Assembly: GCA_038501625.1 (NCBI GenBank)
Contig: JAZAYU010000943.1
Coordinates: 53,833-117,832, forward strand
Length of the DNA stretch: 64,000 nucleotides
Direction: 5' to 3'
Source: Corbicula japonica
Taxonomy: Eukaryota > Mollusca > Bivalvia > Venerida > Cyrenidae
Shown here one piece after another: positions 1-12,224 of the stretch (position 1 is the first letter of the stretch; each line of letters opens with the position of its first letter). The notes below the pieces were generated by a model. It did no database searches, had not been told where the DNA came from, and was given only the letters and a program-made list of their open reading frames with translations. The position numbers were made by a program, and so were the translations under genes.

Positions 1-85
1 ATAATGTGATCTGGGTGCCTTCAGTGGATATTTATCGGAAAAGAGAAAACACGGATTTAATTAACGTAGTGTTTTTGAAAATATA

Positions 86-204
86 TAGCCCAAGATTATA
101 AAACTGAGTTTGGAGACCAGTCTCAAATCTCAAGAATCAGATTGGCTGAAATGGCAGCAATTTGGGACTGGTCTCCAGTTTAAGCTTTATAATCTTGCGC
201 CCTG
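86..204. repeat. Palindromic MITE, family A, copy 1
   Basis: The left arm reads AGATTATAAAACTGAG then GGAGACCAGTCTCAAATCTC, and the right arm is its reverse complement with substitutions (GGGACTGGTCTCCAG, then TTTATAATCTTG). The same palindrome recurs at 38756-38907, 40421-40551 and 62540-62646, with half copies at 24263-24363 and 62768-62847. The better copies begin with CAGTGCCCA, which resembles hAT-type ends, but I found no convincing target duplication. No coding capacity. Confidence 0.75.
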
Positions 205-1904
205 TATGTTCAGGTACCTTTGCTCGCCTCTTGCCTCGGTCAGTCTTTTCCGAACTGTGATTGAAGACAGAATAAGGCTGACAGAGGCGGTGTAAATGGA
301 GTAGTCTTAACCTATGTGATACTTTAAAGAATATCCAGAATCTAATTCTGTTATCTTTAAATGTTAAGCTGGAAAATGAACGAAACCGCCCTGCATTCGG
401 GATTTTATATAAAAACAAAGGTTCAGTAAAACGTCTTCTCAAAGACCACCTCTGGGACTGGACAAGAGAGGTCTTAATACTGGAGTGGTCTTTTTTCCGA
501 GGTAGAAGTTAGTGCAAAAAAGGATATATAATTAGTGGTCTAATTATCGGAGTGGCATTAATTTCGGGGCAGTCTTAATAAGGAGTTTTACTGTATAATT
601 AACACAAAACATTTTTGGGACACATCCGGTCCGATGAATCATTTTCGAAGCGACAGCTGATGTAAAGGCGCAATGGACCCAGGAAAATCTGGTTTTTAAA
701 TAGATAAAGTACATTCGGGAAATGTTGTCGAATTACGTTTTATAAAAGAATCAACTTCGGCATTAGTATTCCTGTAAACAACAGTATTATCTGAACATAA
801 CACGGGTGTCATAGAGTTACAAATCTGTAAAACCAAATATTGTTCTGTTCATTTAACATAAACATTGAGTTGTCTTAATTAGTGTTCATGTAAAACTATT
901 AAATCTCTAAAAAGCAATCAATATCACTTCCGGCACATTCTAGACAGAAGGGTGGTTGAATAATTGACCTTATTAAATTAAAAGTTAACGATGTTTAAAG
1001 ATTTCTAAAGGAACTTTTACGATACGTATTATCTTGTCCGTACCGCACCATCATCTGCCACTGCTGTGCTGAGAACAGGATCACTCTACATGTACAAGCA
1101 AGAGTACTTCAAAGCATTGTCACATCACAGATCTTTTATTATTCCACAACATGTCACTTGTCTCTGTTGTATAATTTAACTTCCACCAAAAATAAAGTCA
1201 AATTAAAAAACAACAACATTGAACTGTTATTTTGAACATATTTCTGCCAAATATAAGTCGCAATCTTTATTTTAATATTTATATTTTTCCTTAAAAGTCA
1301 CACACAATCCGCTACCTTGAAAGATTGAACGCATTCAACAATTAAAAATATAGGTTGTGCAAGCATGCTCACACCCTGGGGCTAAATTACTGTATTCTTC
1401 TCCATACAGCTTTTATTTTTCAAGCAAGAATGAACAGATTTATCATTGTAATATAAACAAGAAATATCTTTAAAAAAGATAAACGGCGTTGATGGAAAAG
1501 ATTTATATATACATGTATATAAGAAAGAAAGAAATACAGAGAGGCGAAGCAGACACAGTTTAGTTAGTTTATTTTACTTGTTATAGCTGTTGACGAACCC
1601 TCCCTGCCTTCTCAGTATGACTGAGAGATTAAGCGACCGAATCATGACGACTTATAAATTCATTTAAAGTGTCTTTCAAAAAAATGTTGAAGCTGTTGCA
1701 ACAATTTCATGCAGTGATAACATGTCGATTAAAGGTGCAATGTATTACATTAAGTCTTGATCTACATTTATTCAGTTTCAATAAAATACCTCTTGTAGAG
1801 TTAGAACTCAAGATGAATAAATGTCATTGAAATTTAATATAAATAAATAAAAAACATCCTGTTACAAGAGCGAAATCTACCAACTTGTACGTAAATTAAC
1901 TTTA
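205..1904. other. AT-rich sequence without a recognised gene
   Basis: Only short reading frames and no convincing splice-bounded exon were seen on either strand. No tandem structure. It may be intergenic or intronic. Confidence 0.5.
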
Positions 1905-1978
1905 AAAAAAGTGTCAGTACTGAGTATTGAACCCGGGGCCTCACGCTTGCGAGGCAATAGTGTTAGCCACTACACTAC
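1905..1978 (-). repeat. tRNA-like sequence (SINE head or tRNA pseudogene)
   Basis: Read on the minus strand it has a D-arm-like AGTG/CACT stem around TAGTGGCTAA (box A), a GCCTC/GAGGC hairpin in the anticodon-arm position and a box-B-like GGGTTCAATAC. The anticodon loop is eight bases with this pairing and no acceptor stem closes properly, so a functional tRNA is unlikely. A tRNA-derived SINE head or pseudogene fits better. Confidence 0.55.
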
Positions 1979-2519
1979 AATGAACTTGTATTTTGAACTT
2001 GAAATTAACAATCAGTATCAAAGAAACTAGAAAGGAACCAGTAAGAACTAGAAATATCTACACTTCCTTTTCGTTTTACACTGTGTACTGTACGCAAGTT
2101 TTTACCTGACACCCAAGAATATTCCATATAAAATTGTATTTAAGCCATCAATATTGACTTAACTGGTTATTTAAATCGTAAATATGTTTTTCTCCAATAC
2201 AACACCCACTAACAACCAATCGAAATAATCTATTTGATTTTTCCGCAGCATAATAAGAAAATTCCCACTAGATACCTCTCCACCCTGCTAGATGCCTCTC
2301 TGGTGTAAATAGCTACCAATCGAAATAGTTTATTTCATTTTCCCTCTGCATAATAATAGAATACGAGTATTATTTACAACATTTCATTGGTCGAAAAACT
2401 AGGTCAAAAGTTAGCTTAGACAGCTAACGCCGAAAAACAGTATAATCAATACAAATCAAGGAAATTTTCAATATTACTACAAATAGAAACTACGACTGTG
2501 TTGTAATTATAATGATTCG
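1979..2519. other. Non-coding stretch with a short local duplication
   Basis: Two related stretches near 2215-2260 and 2315-2355 share ACCAATCGAAATA followed by a GCATAATAA motif, a diverged local duplication of about 100 bp spacing. Nothing else was recognised. Confidence 0.4.
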
Positions 2520-2639
2520 GATCAACATCGAGCGAGTACACGGGGGGAATCGCGCACAACCGTTAACGCTGGTGAAGCGAGTAAATTGTTCTGCAAGCAT
2601 CCGGTGACGGTACTGCAGATGTTTTTTTGGCCCGGAAAG
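2520..2639 (+). promoter_or_regulatory. Candidate promoter-proximal first exon of the C2H2 gene
   Basis: This is a GC- and CpG-richer island in AT-rich surroundings, ending at a strong donor (CCCGGAAAG|GTAGGT). The next good acceptor on this strand is ATTACATTGCAG at 3482-3493, just before an ATG. This fits a largely non-coding first exon spliced to the zinc-finger exon. The transcription start is not determinable here. An ATG at 2619 would give only a short upstream peptide. Confidence 0.35.
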
Positions 2640-3493
2640 GTAGGTGATCAGCTTTGACTCGTTTATATCAAAATATTAAGCAATTCTTTGAATAACGGGG
2701 AACGTGATTCGATGCGTGTTGGATTTATCTGCACGCTTGTATAATACGAGACCAAAATACGCAAACATTGTTGAGTTATGACAATCATTCCGCCTCTGAA
2801 ATTAGCAAAATTTAATGTTAGGTGAAGCTTTTTTCGATTTTCGAGCAATATTTAGTTGTATTCTCGTCCTGTATCACTGCAAGAACAAAGTATTTGTTCT
2901 GTTTTGTATTCCCTGTGACTGGTTTAAATTTGTATGCTTTTTAAGGAAAATGCTGGCGAAATTTAACGCTAGCGGTTGCGCTACTGATGTGACGGTTGTG
3001 CATGCATAAGAACACTGATTGACTGGGATCATACGTTTCATGCACTTTTACCGGTTCGTTCATAGCATTATTTTTATACAAAATCGCAAAGATCGGCAAA
3101 TAAGAAAGTTCAAAAAGGATGCCGAATGAATAGATGATAATACTGACTTGTTTACTTACAATATATCATTTCACATCATATCATAATTCAGGTTTTAACC
3201 TGAGTTTGCTAGTTTTCAGCTTGTAGTTGTTAACGTTCACATCATTTATTGGTTCTATACACACACACCCAGTTCTAGACACCGGTGACGCTCCTGGATG
3301 TGACCAGTACTGAACACCATACTGTGATACAAAATTTCTAATGTTTGTCCAAAGATATATGGTTTGTATTGATATACGATGCTAAGCAATATGAAACTTA
3401 CAAATATACCATTCTGTCTTAGAACCAGTTCACACTCTTATCAAGTTAAGCGCAACGAAGTGTAATAAATTGCATATTTAATTACATTGCAGA
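2640..3493 (+). other. Putative intron of the C2H2 gene
   Basis: Bounded by GTAGGT at 2640 and TTGCAG at 3493. No coding signal inside. A 64-codon open frame at 2815-3009 looks like chance. Confidence 0.3.
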
Positions 3494-3497
3494 AACT

Positions 3498-3630
3498 ATG
3501 AGCACTGGTTTCAAATGCTATTGGTGTGGCACAGAGTGGGAATCTATGACAGAGGTTATCTCACACTTGACGCTATTACATGGAAATTCGTGCATCAAAT
3601 ACCAGGAATTTCTACTAGATGAGTCAACTG
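3498..3630 (+). CDS. Candidate exon of a C2H2 zinc-finger protein (partial)
   Basis: The reading begins MSTGFKCYWCGTEW. It contains a single C2H2 finger: Cys at residues 7 and 10, twelve residues, then His at 23 and 28 (C-x2-C-x12-H-x4-H). Such fingers bind zinc and usually DNA or RNA. The ATG lies 4 nt after the acceptor ATTACATTGCAG. A possible donor follows ACT G|GTAAAA at 3631 (phase 1). The open frame continues to 3776, but bases from about 3696 belong to a transposable element, so the last ~27 codons of the uninterrupted frame are not native. No downstream exon was identified; the gene may continue beyond the element or be broken by it. An isolated finger of this kind could also derive from a domesticated or decaying transposon gene. 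Confidence 0.45.
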
Positions 3631-3695
3631 GTAAAAAAAGGATACCTTTCTCGAGTCCTACCAAGTGTCATACCAAACGCAGTGACATCCCAACA

Positions 3696-6386
3696 ACAAG
3701 AGGGCCATCATGGCCCTATATCGCTCACCTGAGTACAAGTACTCTCAGCTTTACCCCAGGGCCTACATTTAAATAATGCTGGTAAAGGGTCTCTTCACAA
3801 TACTCAATACGAAATATCTAAGGTCTAGTCGCATTAGTTTCAGAGAAAAATGATTATTTATGTTTTCCTATATAAATCAATGTAAACTAAGATTACCCTG
3901 GGGCGTGGCCAATTTTGGCCCAGGGGACATAATTTGAACAAACTTGGTAGATATCCACTAGACAATGCTACATACCAAATATCTAAGCTTAAGGCATTGA
4001 GGTTTCCAGTAAGAAGACTTTTAAAAAATGCCCTTTTTTACATATTAAGGGCCCCCGGGGCGGGGCCAATATTGACAAAAGGGCCAACATTTAAACAATG
4101 TTGGTAAAGGGTCTCTTCACAATACTCAACACCAAATATCTAAGGCCGAGTCCTATCAGTTTCCAAGAAAAATGATTTTTAATGTTTTCCTATATAAATC
4201 AATGTAAACTAAGAGAACCCTGGGGCGTCGCCAATTTTGGCCCAGGGGACATAATTTGAACAAACTTGGTAGACATCTACTAGACAATGCTACATACCAA
4301 ATATGTAAGCTTAAGGCATTGAGGTTTCCAGTAAGAAGATTTTTAAAGTTTTCCTTTTTACATATTAAGGGCCCCCCAAGACGGGGCCAATTTTGACCCC
4401 AGGGCCAACATTTAAACAATGTTGGTAAAGGGTCTCTTCACAATACTCAACACCAAATATCTAAGGTCTAGTCCTATTAGTTTCGGAGAAAAATGATTTT
4501 TCATGTTTTCCTATATAAATCAATGTAAACTAAGAGAACCCTGGGGCGTGGCCAATTTTGGCCCAGGGGACATAATTTGAACAGATTTGGTAGACATCCA
4601 CTAGACAAAGCTACATACCAAATATCTAAGCTTTAGCCATTGAGGTTTCAAGTAGAAAGATTTTTAAAGTTTGCCTTTTTCACATATTAAGGGCCCCCGG
4701 GGCGGGGACAATTTTGACCCCCAGGGCCAACTTTTAAACAAAGTTGATACAGGGTCTCTACACAATACTCAGCACCAAATATCTACGATCTAGTCCTATT
4801 AGTTTTGGAGAAAATGATTTTTCATGTTTTTCCTATATAACTATATGTAAACCAAGAGAACCCCTAGGGCGTGGCAGATTTTGGCGCAGGGGACATAATT
4901 TGAACAAATTTAGTAGACATCTATTAGACAATGCTACTATAAAAGATCTAAGCTGTACACATAGTGGTTTGTGAGAAGAAGCTTTTTAAAGATTTCCTAT
5001 ATATATAAGTCTATGTAAAATGAAGTGACCCCTGGGGCGGGGCCAATTTTGACCCCAGGAAAATAATTTGAACAATCCTTGTAGAGTTCCACTAAAGGAT
5101 GCTAAATGCCAAATATCTAAGCTCTAGGCCTTGTGGTTTCAGACAAGAAGATTTTTAAAGTTTTTCCTACATACGTCTATGTTAAATGAAGTGACCCCTG
5201 GGGCGGAGCCAATTTTGACCCCAGGGAAGATATTTGAAAAATATTTGTAGAGTTCCACTAGAGGATGCTAAATGCCAAATATCTAAGCTCTAGGCCTTGT
5301 GGTTTCAGACGAGAAGATTTTTAAAGTTTTTCCTATATAAGTCTATATAAAATGAAGTGATCCCTGGGGTGGAGCCAATTTTGACCCCCAGGGAAATAAT
5401 TTGAACAATATTTGTAGAGTTCCACTGGAGGGTGCTAAATGCCAAATATCTAAGCTCAAGGCCTTGTGGTTTCAGACAAGAAGATTTTTAAAGTTTTTCC
5501 TATATAAGTCTATGTAAAATGAAGTGACCCCTGGGGCGGGGCCAATTTTGACCCCAGGGAAATAATTTGAACAATATTTGTAGAGTTCCACTAGAGGATG
5601 CTAAATGCCAAATATCTAAGCTCTAGGCCTTGTGGTTTCAGACAAGAAGATTTTTAAAGTTTTTCCTATATAAGTCTTTATAAAATGAAGTGACCCCTGG
5701 GGCGGGGCCAATTTTAACCCCAGGGAAATAATTTGAACAATCTTTGTAGAGTTCCACTAGAGGGTGCTAAATGCCAAATATCTAAGCTCTAGGCCTTGTG
5801 GTTTCAGACAAGAAGATTTTTAAAGTTTTTCCTATATAAGTCTATATAAAATGAAGTGACCCCTGGGGTGGGGCCAATTTTGACCCCAGGGAAATAATTT
5901 GTACAATATTTGTAGAGTTCCACTAGAGGGTGCTAAATGCCAAATATCTATGATCTAGGCCTTGTGGTTTCAGACAAGAAGATTTTTAAAGTTTTTCCTA
6001 TTTAAGTCTCTGTAAAATGAAGTGACCCCTGGGGCGGGGCCAATTTTGACCCCAGGGAAAAATTTGAACAATATTTGTAGAGTTCCACTAGAGGATGCTA
6101 AATGCCAAATATCTAAGCTCTAGGCCTTGTGGTTTCAGACAAGAAGATTTTTAAAGTGTTTCCTTTCGGTTGCCATGGCAACCAGAGTTCTGCATGGAAT
6201 TGATCTCTTTGAACAACTTTGGAAGAGTTTCATGCAAGGATCATCCGTGGCAAGTTTCATCAACTTTGGCCCAGGGGTTTAAGAGGAGATGTTGTTTAAA
6301 GCGAAAATTGACGACGCACGACGCACGACGGACACAGGGCGATCCTAAAAGCTCACCATGAGCACAAGTGCTCACGTGAGCTAAAA
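3696..6386 (+). mobile_element. Non-autonomous element with ~160-167 bp core tandem repeats, copy 1
   Basis: The 5' end (ACAAGAGGGCCATCATGG) forms a GGGCCAT/ATGGCCC hairpin followed by CGCTCACCTGAG and a GAGTAC/GTACTC hairpin. The 3' end is a hairpin (GAGCACAAGTGCTC) then GTGAGCTAAAA. Between lie tandem units: four diverged pairs of two subtypes (about 322 bp per pair) at 3780-4980, then seven more uniform units with a period of 166-167 bp (GAAGTGACCCCTGGGG at 5022, 5188, 5354, 5521, 5687, 5853, 6019). A unique tail with TTGCCATGGCAACC follows. The terminal hairpins and central tandem repeats recall Helitron/Pearl-type non-autonomous elements and the BIV160 repeats of bivalves (recall, unverified). 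Short frames inside are not genes. Confidence 0.8.
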
Positions 6387-7940
6387 TGCATCAGAGTCAT
6401 AGACGGGATTTGTTCACCATTCATAAAAAAGATGACACACAAGAGATAATCGCTACAACACCTTTTAAACGGAAAGAATGTCATGTTAGTTCCAAAATTT
6501 TTCTAATATAAGTTTTTCTGGCAAAAGACAATTGAAAAGTCACTAGTGACTTATTTTATTTATTTTAATTTTTATCCATCTCGCAGAAAGATACCGACGG
6601 CTCTTCTATAGTTTTCCAATAAACATTTTATTTCATTTCTTGTTTCACGTTAAATCTGTTAATTCTATTGGTTGCAAAAGAAACCTTCATCAAAAACATT
6701 TTGTTAAAATACTACATCCAGAATGGTATAACGGTGATACCGACCGCTCATAGAACTTAATTTATTTATACCCCACCATTTACTTCCGTCCTGTAAATGA
6801 GCAAGATTTTGCAAATAATTAATAATTGTACACACCGGATGCGTGATCATTTCCAAGTAATTTATGTATTATAACGGCGAATAAACTACATGACACCGTA
6901 CACTACTCTAAAGTTCTAAGTGCACACTTATAAAGGTTGATTTTCATAGTCATTTGTGTAAACTTTTCAAAATATTGTTAATTAAAATAAAAGCCTATCA
7001 GTATGCTACCAACACGTACAAACACAATTAAATGTGCATAACGCGACTGAGAAAAAAATAACATTTTATAGGTGTTTTATCTCATTGGTACAATACTAGC
7101 GATTCACAAGTTAAAACTCATTGTGTTCAAAGTTATTTAGACGGAACTTCCGTGGTTTTCTGTCTTGAAACGTTCAATATTTACAAAGTGATTTTTTTAC
7201 ATAGTTTAGTGTCGATGAACATGATAAAAAACCAACACTAGAAATTACATTTCAGTACGCCAGCATGGTGAGTTCGCAGAAATAGCTCGTGTTACGTTGA
7301 CGTAATAAGTAAAACACGATTTTCAGATGAGTGCTGTTCGATCACCTTTAACAAAATGTCACTTAATTCATATTATTTTCTTGAAGATATTAAAAAGGTA
7401 AAACTGTGCATTTAGAACGATGCTTCCCGATATAGGCACTACAACATCCCTCCATTACTAAAGAGACATTACCACTAAATCGCCACATTTTTATCAATGC
7501 ATGTTAGGCCCGACAACCACATCCAATGCTTTGCCTAGCAAAGTTCCTTACATAGTGCGGGTTCCATACTGTTCGAACTCTGCCCAAGTCCATCTGAATT
7601 AACTTAATGAATCTGATTCTGCAACATTCTCTGAAAAAAAAAAACAACGAAATATTTACACCGAGATGTTTGTGTGACTGTCATATTGTCATATTTGATC
7701 CAATCAAATTAATCTAGTTCTTTGTCTTTGAGAAGTAAGTGCTGACAGTCAGCTTCGTCGGAAATAATATCCTCTACACTTAACTTATAATAGATATAAA
7801 GAAGCATTTTGTTCAAATCAGTTACTAAGACCTGTCAAGGAGTGTTACATATGGTTAATCAGACTACATGACATTGTACATGTTTATTTTTAATTGATTG
7901 AGATTATTTCATCTATTTTTGGCACAATAGCTGAACTATT
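6387..7940. other. Unique AT-rich spacer between two inverted elements
   Basis: No gene recognised. A donor-like CATG|GTGAGT at 7265-7272 follows an acceptor-like ACATTTCAG, which would leave a 12 nt exon. I do not call it. The spacer separates two members of the same element family in opposite orientation. Confidence 0.4.
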
Positions 7941-9992
7941 TTTAGCTCACCTGAGCACTTGTGCTCATGGTGAGCTTTTAGGATCGCACTGTGTCCGTCG
8001 TGCGTCGTGCGTCGTGCGTCGTCAATTTTTGCTTTAAACAACATCTCCTCTTAAACCCCTGGGCCAAAGTTGATGAAACTTGCCATGGATGTTTCTTGTA
8101 TGAAGCTTTTCCAAAGTTGTTCAAAGAAATCAATTCCATGCAGAACTCTGGTTGCCATGGCAACCGAAAGGAAAAACTTTAAAAATCTTCTTGTCTGAAA
8201 CCACAAGGCCTAGAGCTTAGATATTTGGCATTTAGCACCCTCTAGTTGAACTCTACAAAGATTGTTCAAATTATTTCCCTGGGATCAAAATTGGCTCCGC
8301 CCCAGGGGTCACTTCATTTTATATAGACTTATATAGGAAAAACTTTAAAAATCTTCTTGTCTGAAACCACAAGGCCTAGAGCTTAGATATTTGGCTTTTA
8401 GCACCCTCTAGTGGAACTCTACAAAGATTGTTCAAATTATTTTCCTGGGGTCAAAATTGGCCCCGCCCCAGGGGTCACTTCATTTTACATAGACTTATAT
8501 AGGAAAAACTTTAAAAATCTTCTTGTCTGAAACCACAAGGCCTAGAGCTTAGATATTTGACATTTAGCATCCTCTAGTGGAACTCTACAAAGATTGCGCA
8601 AATTATTTCCCTAGGTACAAAATTGGCCCTGCCCCAGTGGTCACTTCATTTTACATAGACTTATATAGGAAAAACTTTAAAAATCTTCTTGTCTGAAACC
8701 ACAAGGCCTAGAGCTTAGATATTTGACATTTAGCATCCTCTAGTGGAACTTTCAAAGATTGTTCAAATTATTTCCCTGGGGTCAAAATTGGCCCTGCCCC
8801 AGGGGTCACGTGACTTCATTTTACATAGACTTATATAGGAAAAACTTTAAAAATCTTCTTGTCCGAAACCACAAGGCCTAGAGCTTAGATATTTGGCTTT
8901 TTGCACCCTCTAGTTGAACTCTATAAAGATTGTTAAAATTATTTCCCTTGGGTCAAAATTGGCCCCGCCCCAGGGGTCACTTCATTTTACATAGACTTAC
9001 ATAGGAAATCTTTAAAAAGCTTCTTCTCACAAACCACAATGCGTACAGCTTAGATATTTTGTAAGTAGCATTGTCTAACGGATGTCTACTAAATTTGTTC
9101 AAATTATGTCCCCTGCGCCAAAATCTGCCATGCCCTAGGGTTCTCTTGGTTTAGAAATAGTTATATAGGAAAAACATGAAAAATCATTTTTCTCCAAAAC
9201 TAATAGGACTAGATCGTAGATATTTGGTGCTGAGTATTGTGTAGAGACCCTTTATCAACTTTGTTTAAAAGTTGGCCCTGGGGGTCAAAATTGTCCCCGC
9301 CCCGGGGGCCCTTAATATGTGAAAAAGGCAAACTTTAAAAATCTTTCTACTTGAAACCTCAATGCCTAAAGCTTAGATATTTGGTATCTAGCATTGTCTA
9401 GTGGATGTCTACCTAGTCTGTGCAAATTATGTTCCTTGGGCCGAAAATGGCCACGCCCCAGGGTTCTCTTAGTTTATGTTGATTTATATAGGAAAACATG
9501 AAAAAACATTTTTCTCCGAAACTAATAGGACTAGACCTTAGATAATTGGTGTTGAGTATTGTGAAGAGACCCTTTACCGACATTGTTTAAATGTTGGCCT
9601 TGGGGTCAATATTGGCCCCGCCCAGGGGGCCCTTAATATGTAAAAAAGGCAATTTTTAAAAATCTTCTTACTGGAAACCTCAATGCCTTAAGCTTAGATA
9701 TTTGGTATGTAGCAATGTCTAGTGGATATCTACCAAGTTTGTTCAAATTATGTCCCCTGGGCCAAACTTGGCCAATCCCCAGGTTTCTCTTAGTTTACAT
9801 TGATTAATATAGGAAAATATAAACAAATCATTTTTCTCTGAAACTAATGCGACTAGACCTTAGATATTTCGTGTTGAGTATTGTGAAGAGACCCTTTACC
9901 AGCATTATTTAAATGTAACTGTGGGCCTGGGGTGAAACTGAGAGTACTTTTGTACTCAGGTGAGCAATATAGGGCCATCATGGCCCTCTTGT
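7941..9992 (-). mobile_element. Non-autonomous element with core tandem repeats, copy 2 (reverse)
   Basis: This is the reverse-orientation relative of the element at 3696-6386. It opens with TTTTTAGCTCACCTGAGC, carries the conserved TTGCCATGGCAACC tail, four or five ~165 bp units, then the diverged subtype units, and ends with GGGCCATCATGGCCCTCTTG. It lacks several internal units compared with copy 1. No transposase is present, so mobility would have depended on an element elsewhere. Confidence 0.8.
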
Positions 9993-10998
9993 TCAACTTA
10001 AATGAGTTACTCTATCATGCACATTCAAGTAACTTGGCTCAATTATGTACCATATTGTCAGAATATTTTTCACACAGCATCTATAGCTTCAATATCACTG
10101 CTGTTAATAACTGAAAATTCATATGGCATTGTCATTCCTGCAGATATTTTCAAATGACTTTGCACAAATATGCCCCAAAATCTAGATGATGTATTACACT
10201 ATATATTGAAGTCTCAATGTGGTGTTAATGTGATGTATATAAAAACAGTACTTTTTAGGTCTAGATTATAACTTTATGCATATACATGCATAATTGCATA
10301 TATATTTTTGAAAAGCATGGCACAATTTTGTGCAATTACAAGTTACAAATTCCAGTTTAATCAAGGTAACATTCTAAAAAATAAAATTTATATTTCAATT
10401 AATAATACAAGTATATCATGCACAATGTGACATAATTATTAGAAATTACATGTATCAATAAAGAATTTATCAATATTCAATATTGCGTTAATCGAGGTAA
10501 TGGAAAACATTTGGGTTGTAAAATTTAAGCAAGAAGCCTTTATGTTTTACACATTAAAACCCAAATGTTTAGTAAAAGTCAGATTGCAAGTTGTGCAGCT
10601 GAATTCAGAGAAAGTTGATGCAGACTCAATTTCTTTCCAAAAATCACATAATTATATCATGCATGAGTAGGCTAACAAATGTTAGACACAATTTATTTTT
10701 TAATATTTTGGCCAAATAAATGACAAAATAAAACACTATCCGAGATTATTACAGCTAGAGCTCGATAAGAGGCAGTGCCTTAGTTCATATTAATCTTTTT
10801 TTACCGATGCTGATCTTAAATGCCGTTAGCAAAGAACATAATTCCATCATTTGGCAATTCTTGAGGACAAAATACTGCTGTGACATGACGTATATTCTAA
10901 GATTAAGATAAACTCTCCATATTATACCAGCACCTATGAACAAGTTAAATATTAATATAAACATTACATGTGGTATGGATTGCTTGTTGATATCAGAC
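9993..10998. other. Non-coding AT-rich sequence
   Basis: No reading frame or exon with supporting splice sites was found. It lies just downstream (minus strand) of the integrase-like exon and may be intron of that gene. Confidence 0.4.
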
Positions 10999-11080
10999 CC
11001 GCACTTTCCATGTCTTTAAAATAGTCGATCCAAAATTGACATCCTCCTTGTCGGTTGGATGACCACCATCTTTCAATACG
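10999..11080 (-). CDS. Integrase-core-like protein, downstream exon
   Basis: On the minus strand an acceptor (TATGAACTTACAG) precedes a phase-0 exon reading RIERWWSSNRQGGCQFWIDY and then FKDMESAG. It joins in frame to the exon at 11921-12060, giving the run SNQRIERWW. Across that join the protein matches the pattern (D-x-GTEN ... NQRIE-x-WW ... FWI-x-x-F) that I recall from the uncharacterised integrase-core (RNase H-fold, rve-like) family common in animal genomes. The family probably derives from a transposon. The exon end is uncertain: the donor CGG|GTCTGA is weak, and CAT|GTAATG at about 10966 is an alternative. A 48 bp duplication places a second copy of the acceptor at 11128. Later exons were not found. 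Confidence 0.6.
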
Positions 11081-11148
11081 CTGTAAGTTCATAGGAATTC
11101 GGTTGGATAACCACCATCTTTCAATACGCTGTAAGTTCATAGGAATGT
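11053..11148 (-). repeat. 48 bp tandem duplication spanning a splice acceptor and exon start
   Basis: Two copies starting at 11052 and 11100 are nearly identical (GGTTGGAT-[G/A]-ACCACC ... GTTCATAGGAAT). Each contains the acceptor ACTTACAG and the first codons RIERWW. Being 48 bp, use of the distal acceptor (exon start 11128) would add 16 residues without a frameshift. Confidence 0.85.
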
Positions 11149-11859
11149 ATCTATGAGAACATTTACAATAATTGCAGATTAGGGCAGCCATACTGAGAAA
11201 AAGAAACACCAATAGTCTCCTCGAAAACTTTGTAACTTTGAAAACAAGAAGATTCTGTTTTGTTGCATTTAATCTCATTTTAAAACCTGGTTTAATTCCT
11301 CGCCGTTCGCGTATTCCGGGTTCGGCAGTGAGCAATGCATAAAGAACATAATTATTTCTTTGAAAAAGGCATGGCGCATAATCAGTTGAACAGGACACTT
11401 CGATACAACTGAACTGAAAGCTGATGGAGGCTGTTTGTAAAAGAATATTGACTACAGCACTCTCGAAAACACCAGGACTTTAATCTTCTAGAATATAATT
11501 CACTTGTGGTATTATTCATACATGTATGTTATTATGTATATGTTCACTCGTACAGAGACTGTTTAAAAATACTCCAATCACATATAATTTATTCAGATGT
11601 CTTTACAGTTAATTTTGATATTATAAAACACCTACTATTGTATGTCTGCTGCAATCATTAAATATGTTCTGTATATGCGTTTCTGTGTGTTTGCGTGCGT
11701 ATGAGTGCATGTGAGTTGGATGAGTGTGCGCCTGCGTGCATGTGTGTGTGTCTGCGAGCGTATACCGGTATGTGTTATTGCTTTCATTGTTTCTTGTTAA
11801 AGAAGATATAATTGAAAATAAGTTGTACACTTTATTACAATTATTCTTCTTTAAATAAA

Positions 11860-11863
<4 letters not shown>

Positions 11864-11906
<43 letters not shown>

Positions 11907-11919
11907 GTTATTATTATTA
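11864..11919. repeat. (TTA)n microsatellite
   Basis: About eighteen TTA/ATT repeats with one interruption (TTG). It begins 1 nt inside the minus-strand intron, so the GTAATAATAATAAC donor of the integrase-like exon is itself made from the microsatellite. Confidence 0.95.
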
Positions 11920-11920
11920 C

Positions 11921-12060
11921 CTGATTTGAATGAGAACTGCCCTTTAGCACGCTGTCTTCGCCGCTCATCGAATCATGATGTACCCAACGGAATGCTTTTT
12001 GAATGTCTTCAACCACGACATTTTCTGTGCCGGCATCCATACGTACACAACGAGGAACAG
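11921..12060 (-). CDS. Integrase-core-like protein, upstream exon
   Basis: Minus-strand exon between a good acceptor (CCTCTTCTCTGTTAACAG) and donor (AATCAG|GTAATA). It starts with 2 nt completing a codon and then reads VPRCVRMDAGTENVVVED and on to SVLKGSSHSNQ, ending in phase 0. The R-x-D-x-GTEN motif holds the conserved acidic residue of integrase cores (by family recall), and NQ at the end continues into RIERWW of the next exon. This part of the family normally lies in the middle to C-terminal half of the catalytic domain, so earlier exons carrying the first Asp should lie above 12060. I did not find them. The gene may be intact elsewhere, or be a remnant, since repeats fill the upstream DNA. 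Confidence 0.65.
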
Positions 12061-12224
12061 CTGTTAACAGAGAAGAGGCACATTAAACATTTGCTGTAAT
12101 ATTATCGACAAAATAAAACATTCACGTTCAACATTACTTAGAATTGAAAAAAAATCAAGTAACTGTCTACACCGTCTTTACGAGTACACTCATTTTTACA
12201 ATGTAAATACTGAAATATGCATAT

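Noticed and set aside
7254..7266. 12 nt microexon between ACATTTCAG and GTGAGT
   Set aside because: Consensus sites alone are too weak for so short an exon and no partner exons are visible.
6170..8182. Short frames MPWQPEFCMELISLNNFG and its reverse partner
   Set aside because: They lie in the conserved tail of the core-repeat elements and appear in both copies; frames are not conserved as protein.
10964..11398. 144-codon minus frame with a transmembrane-like segment (RRLLVFLFLSMAALICN)
   Set aside because: Only its C-terminal part is exon of the integrase-like gene. The rest, including the hydrophobic stretch, lies upstream of a splice acceptor and is best read as intron.
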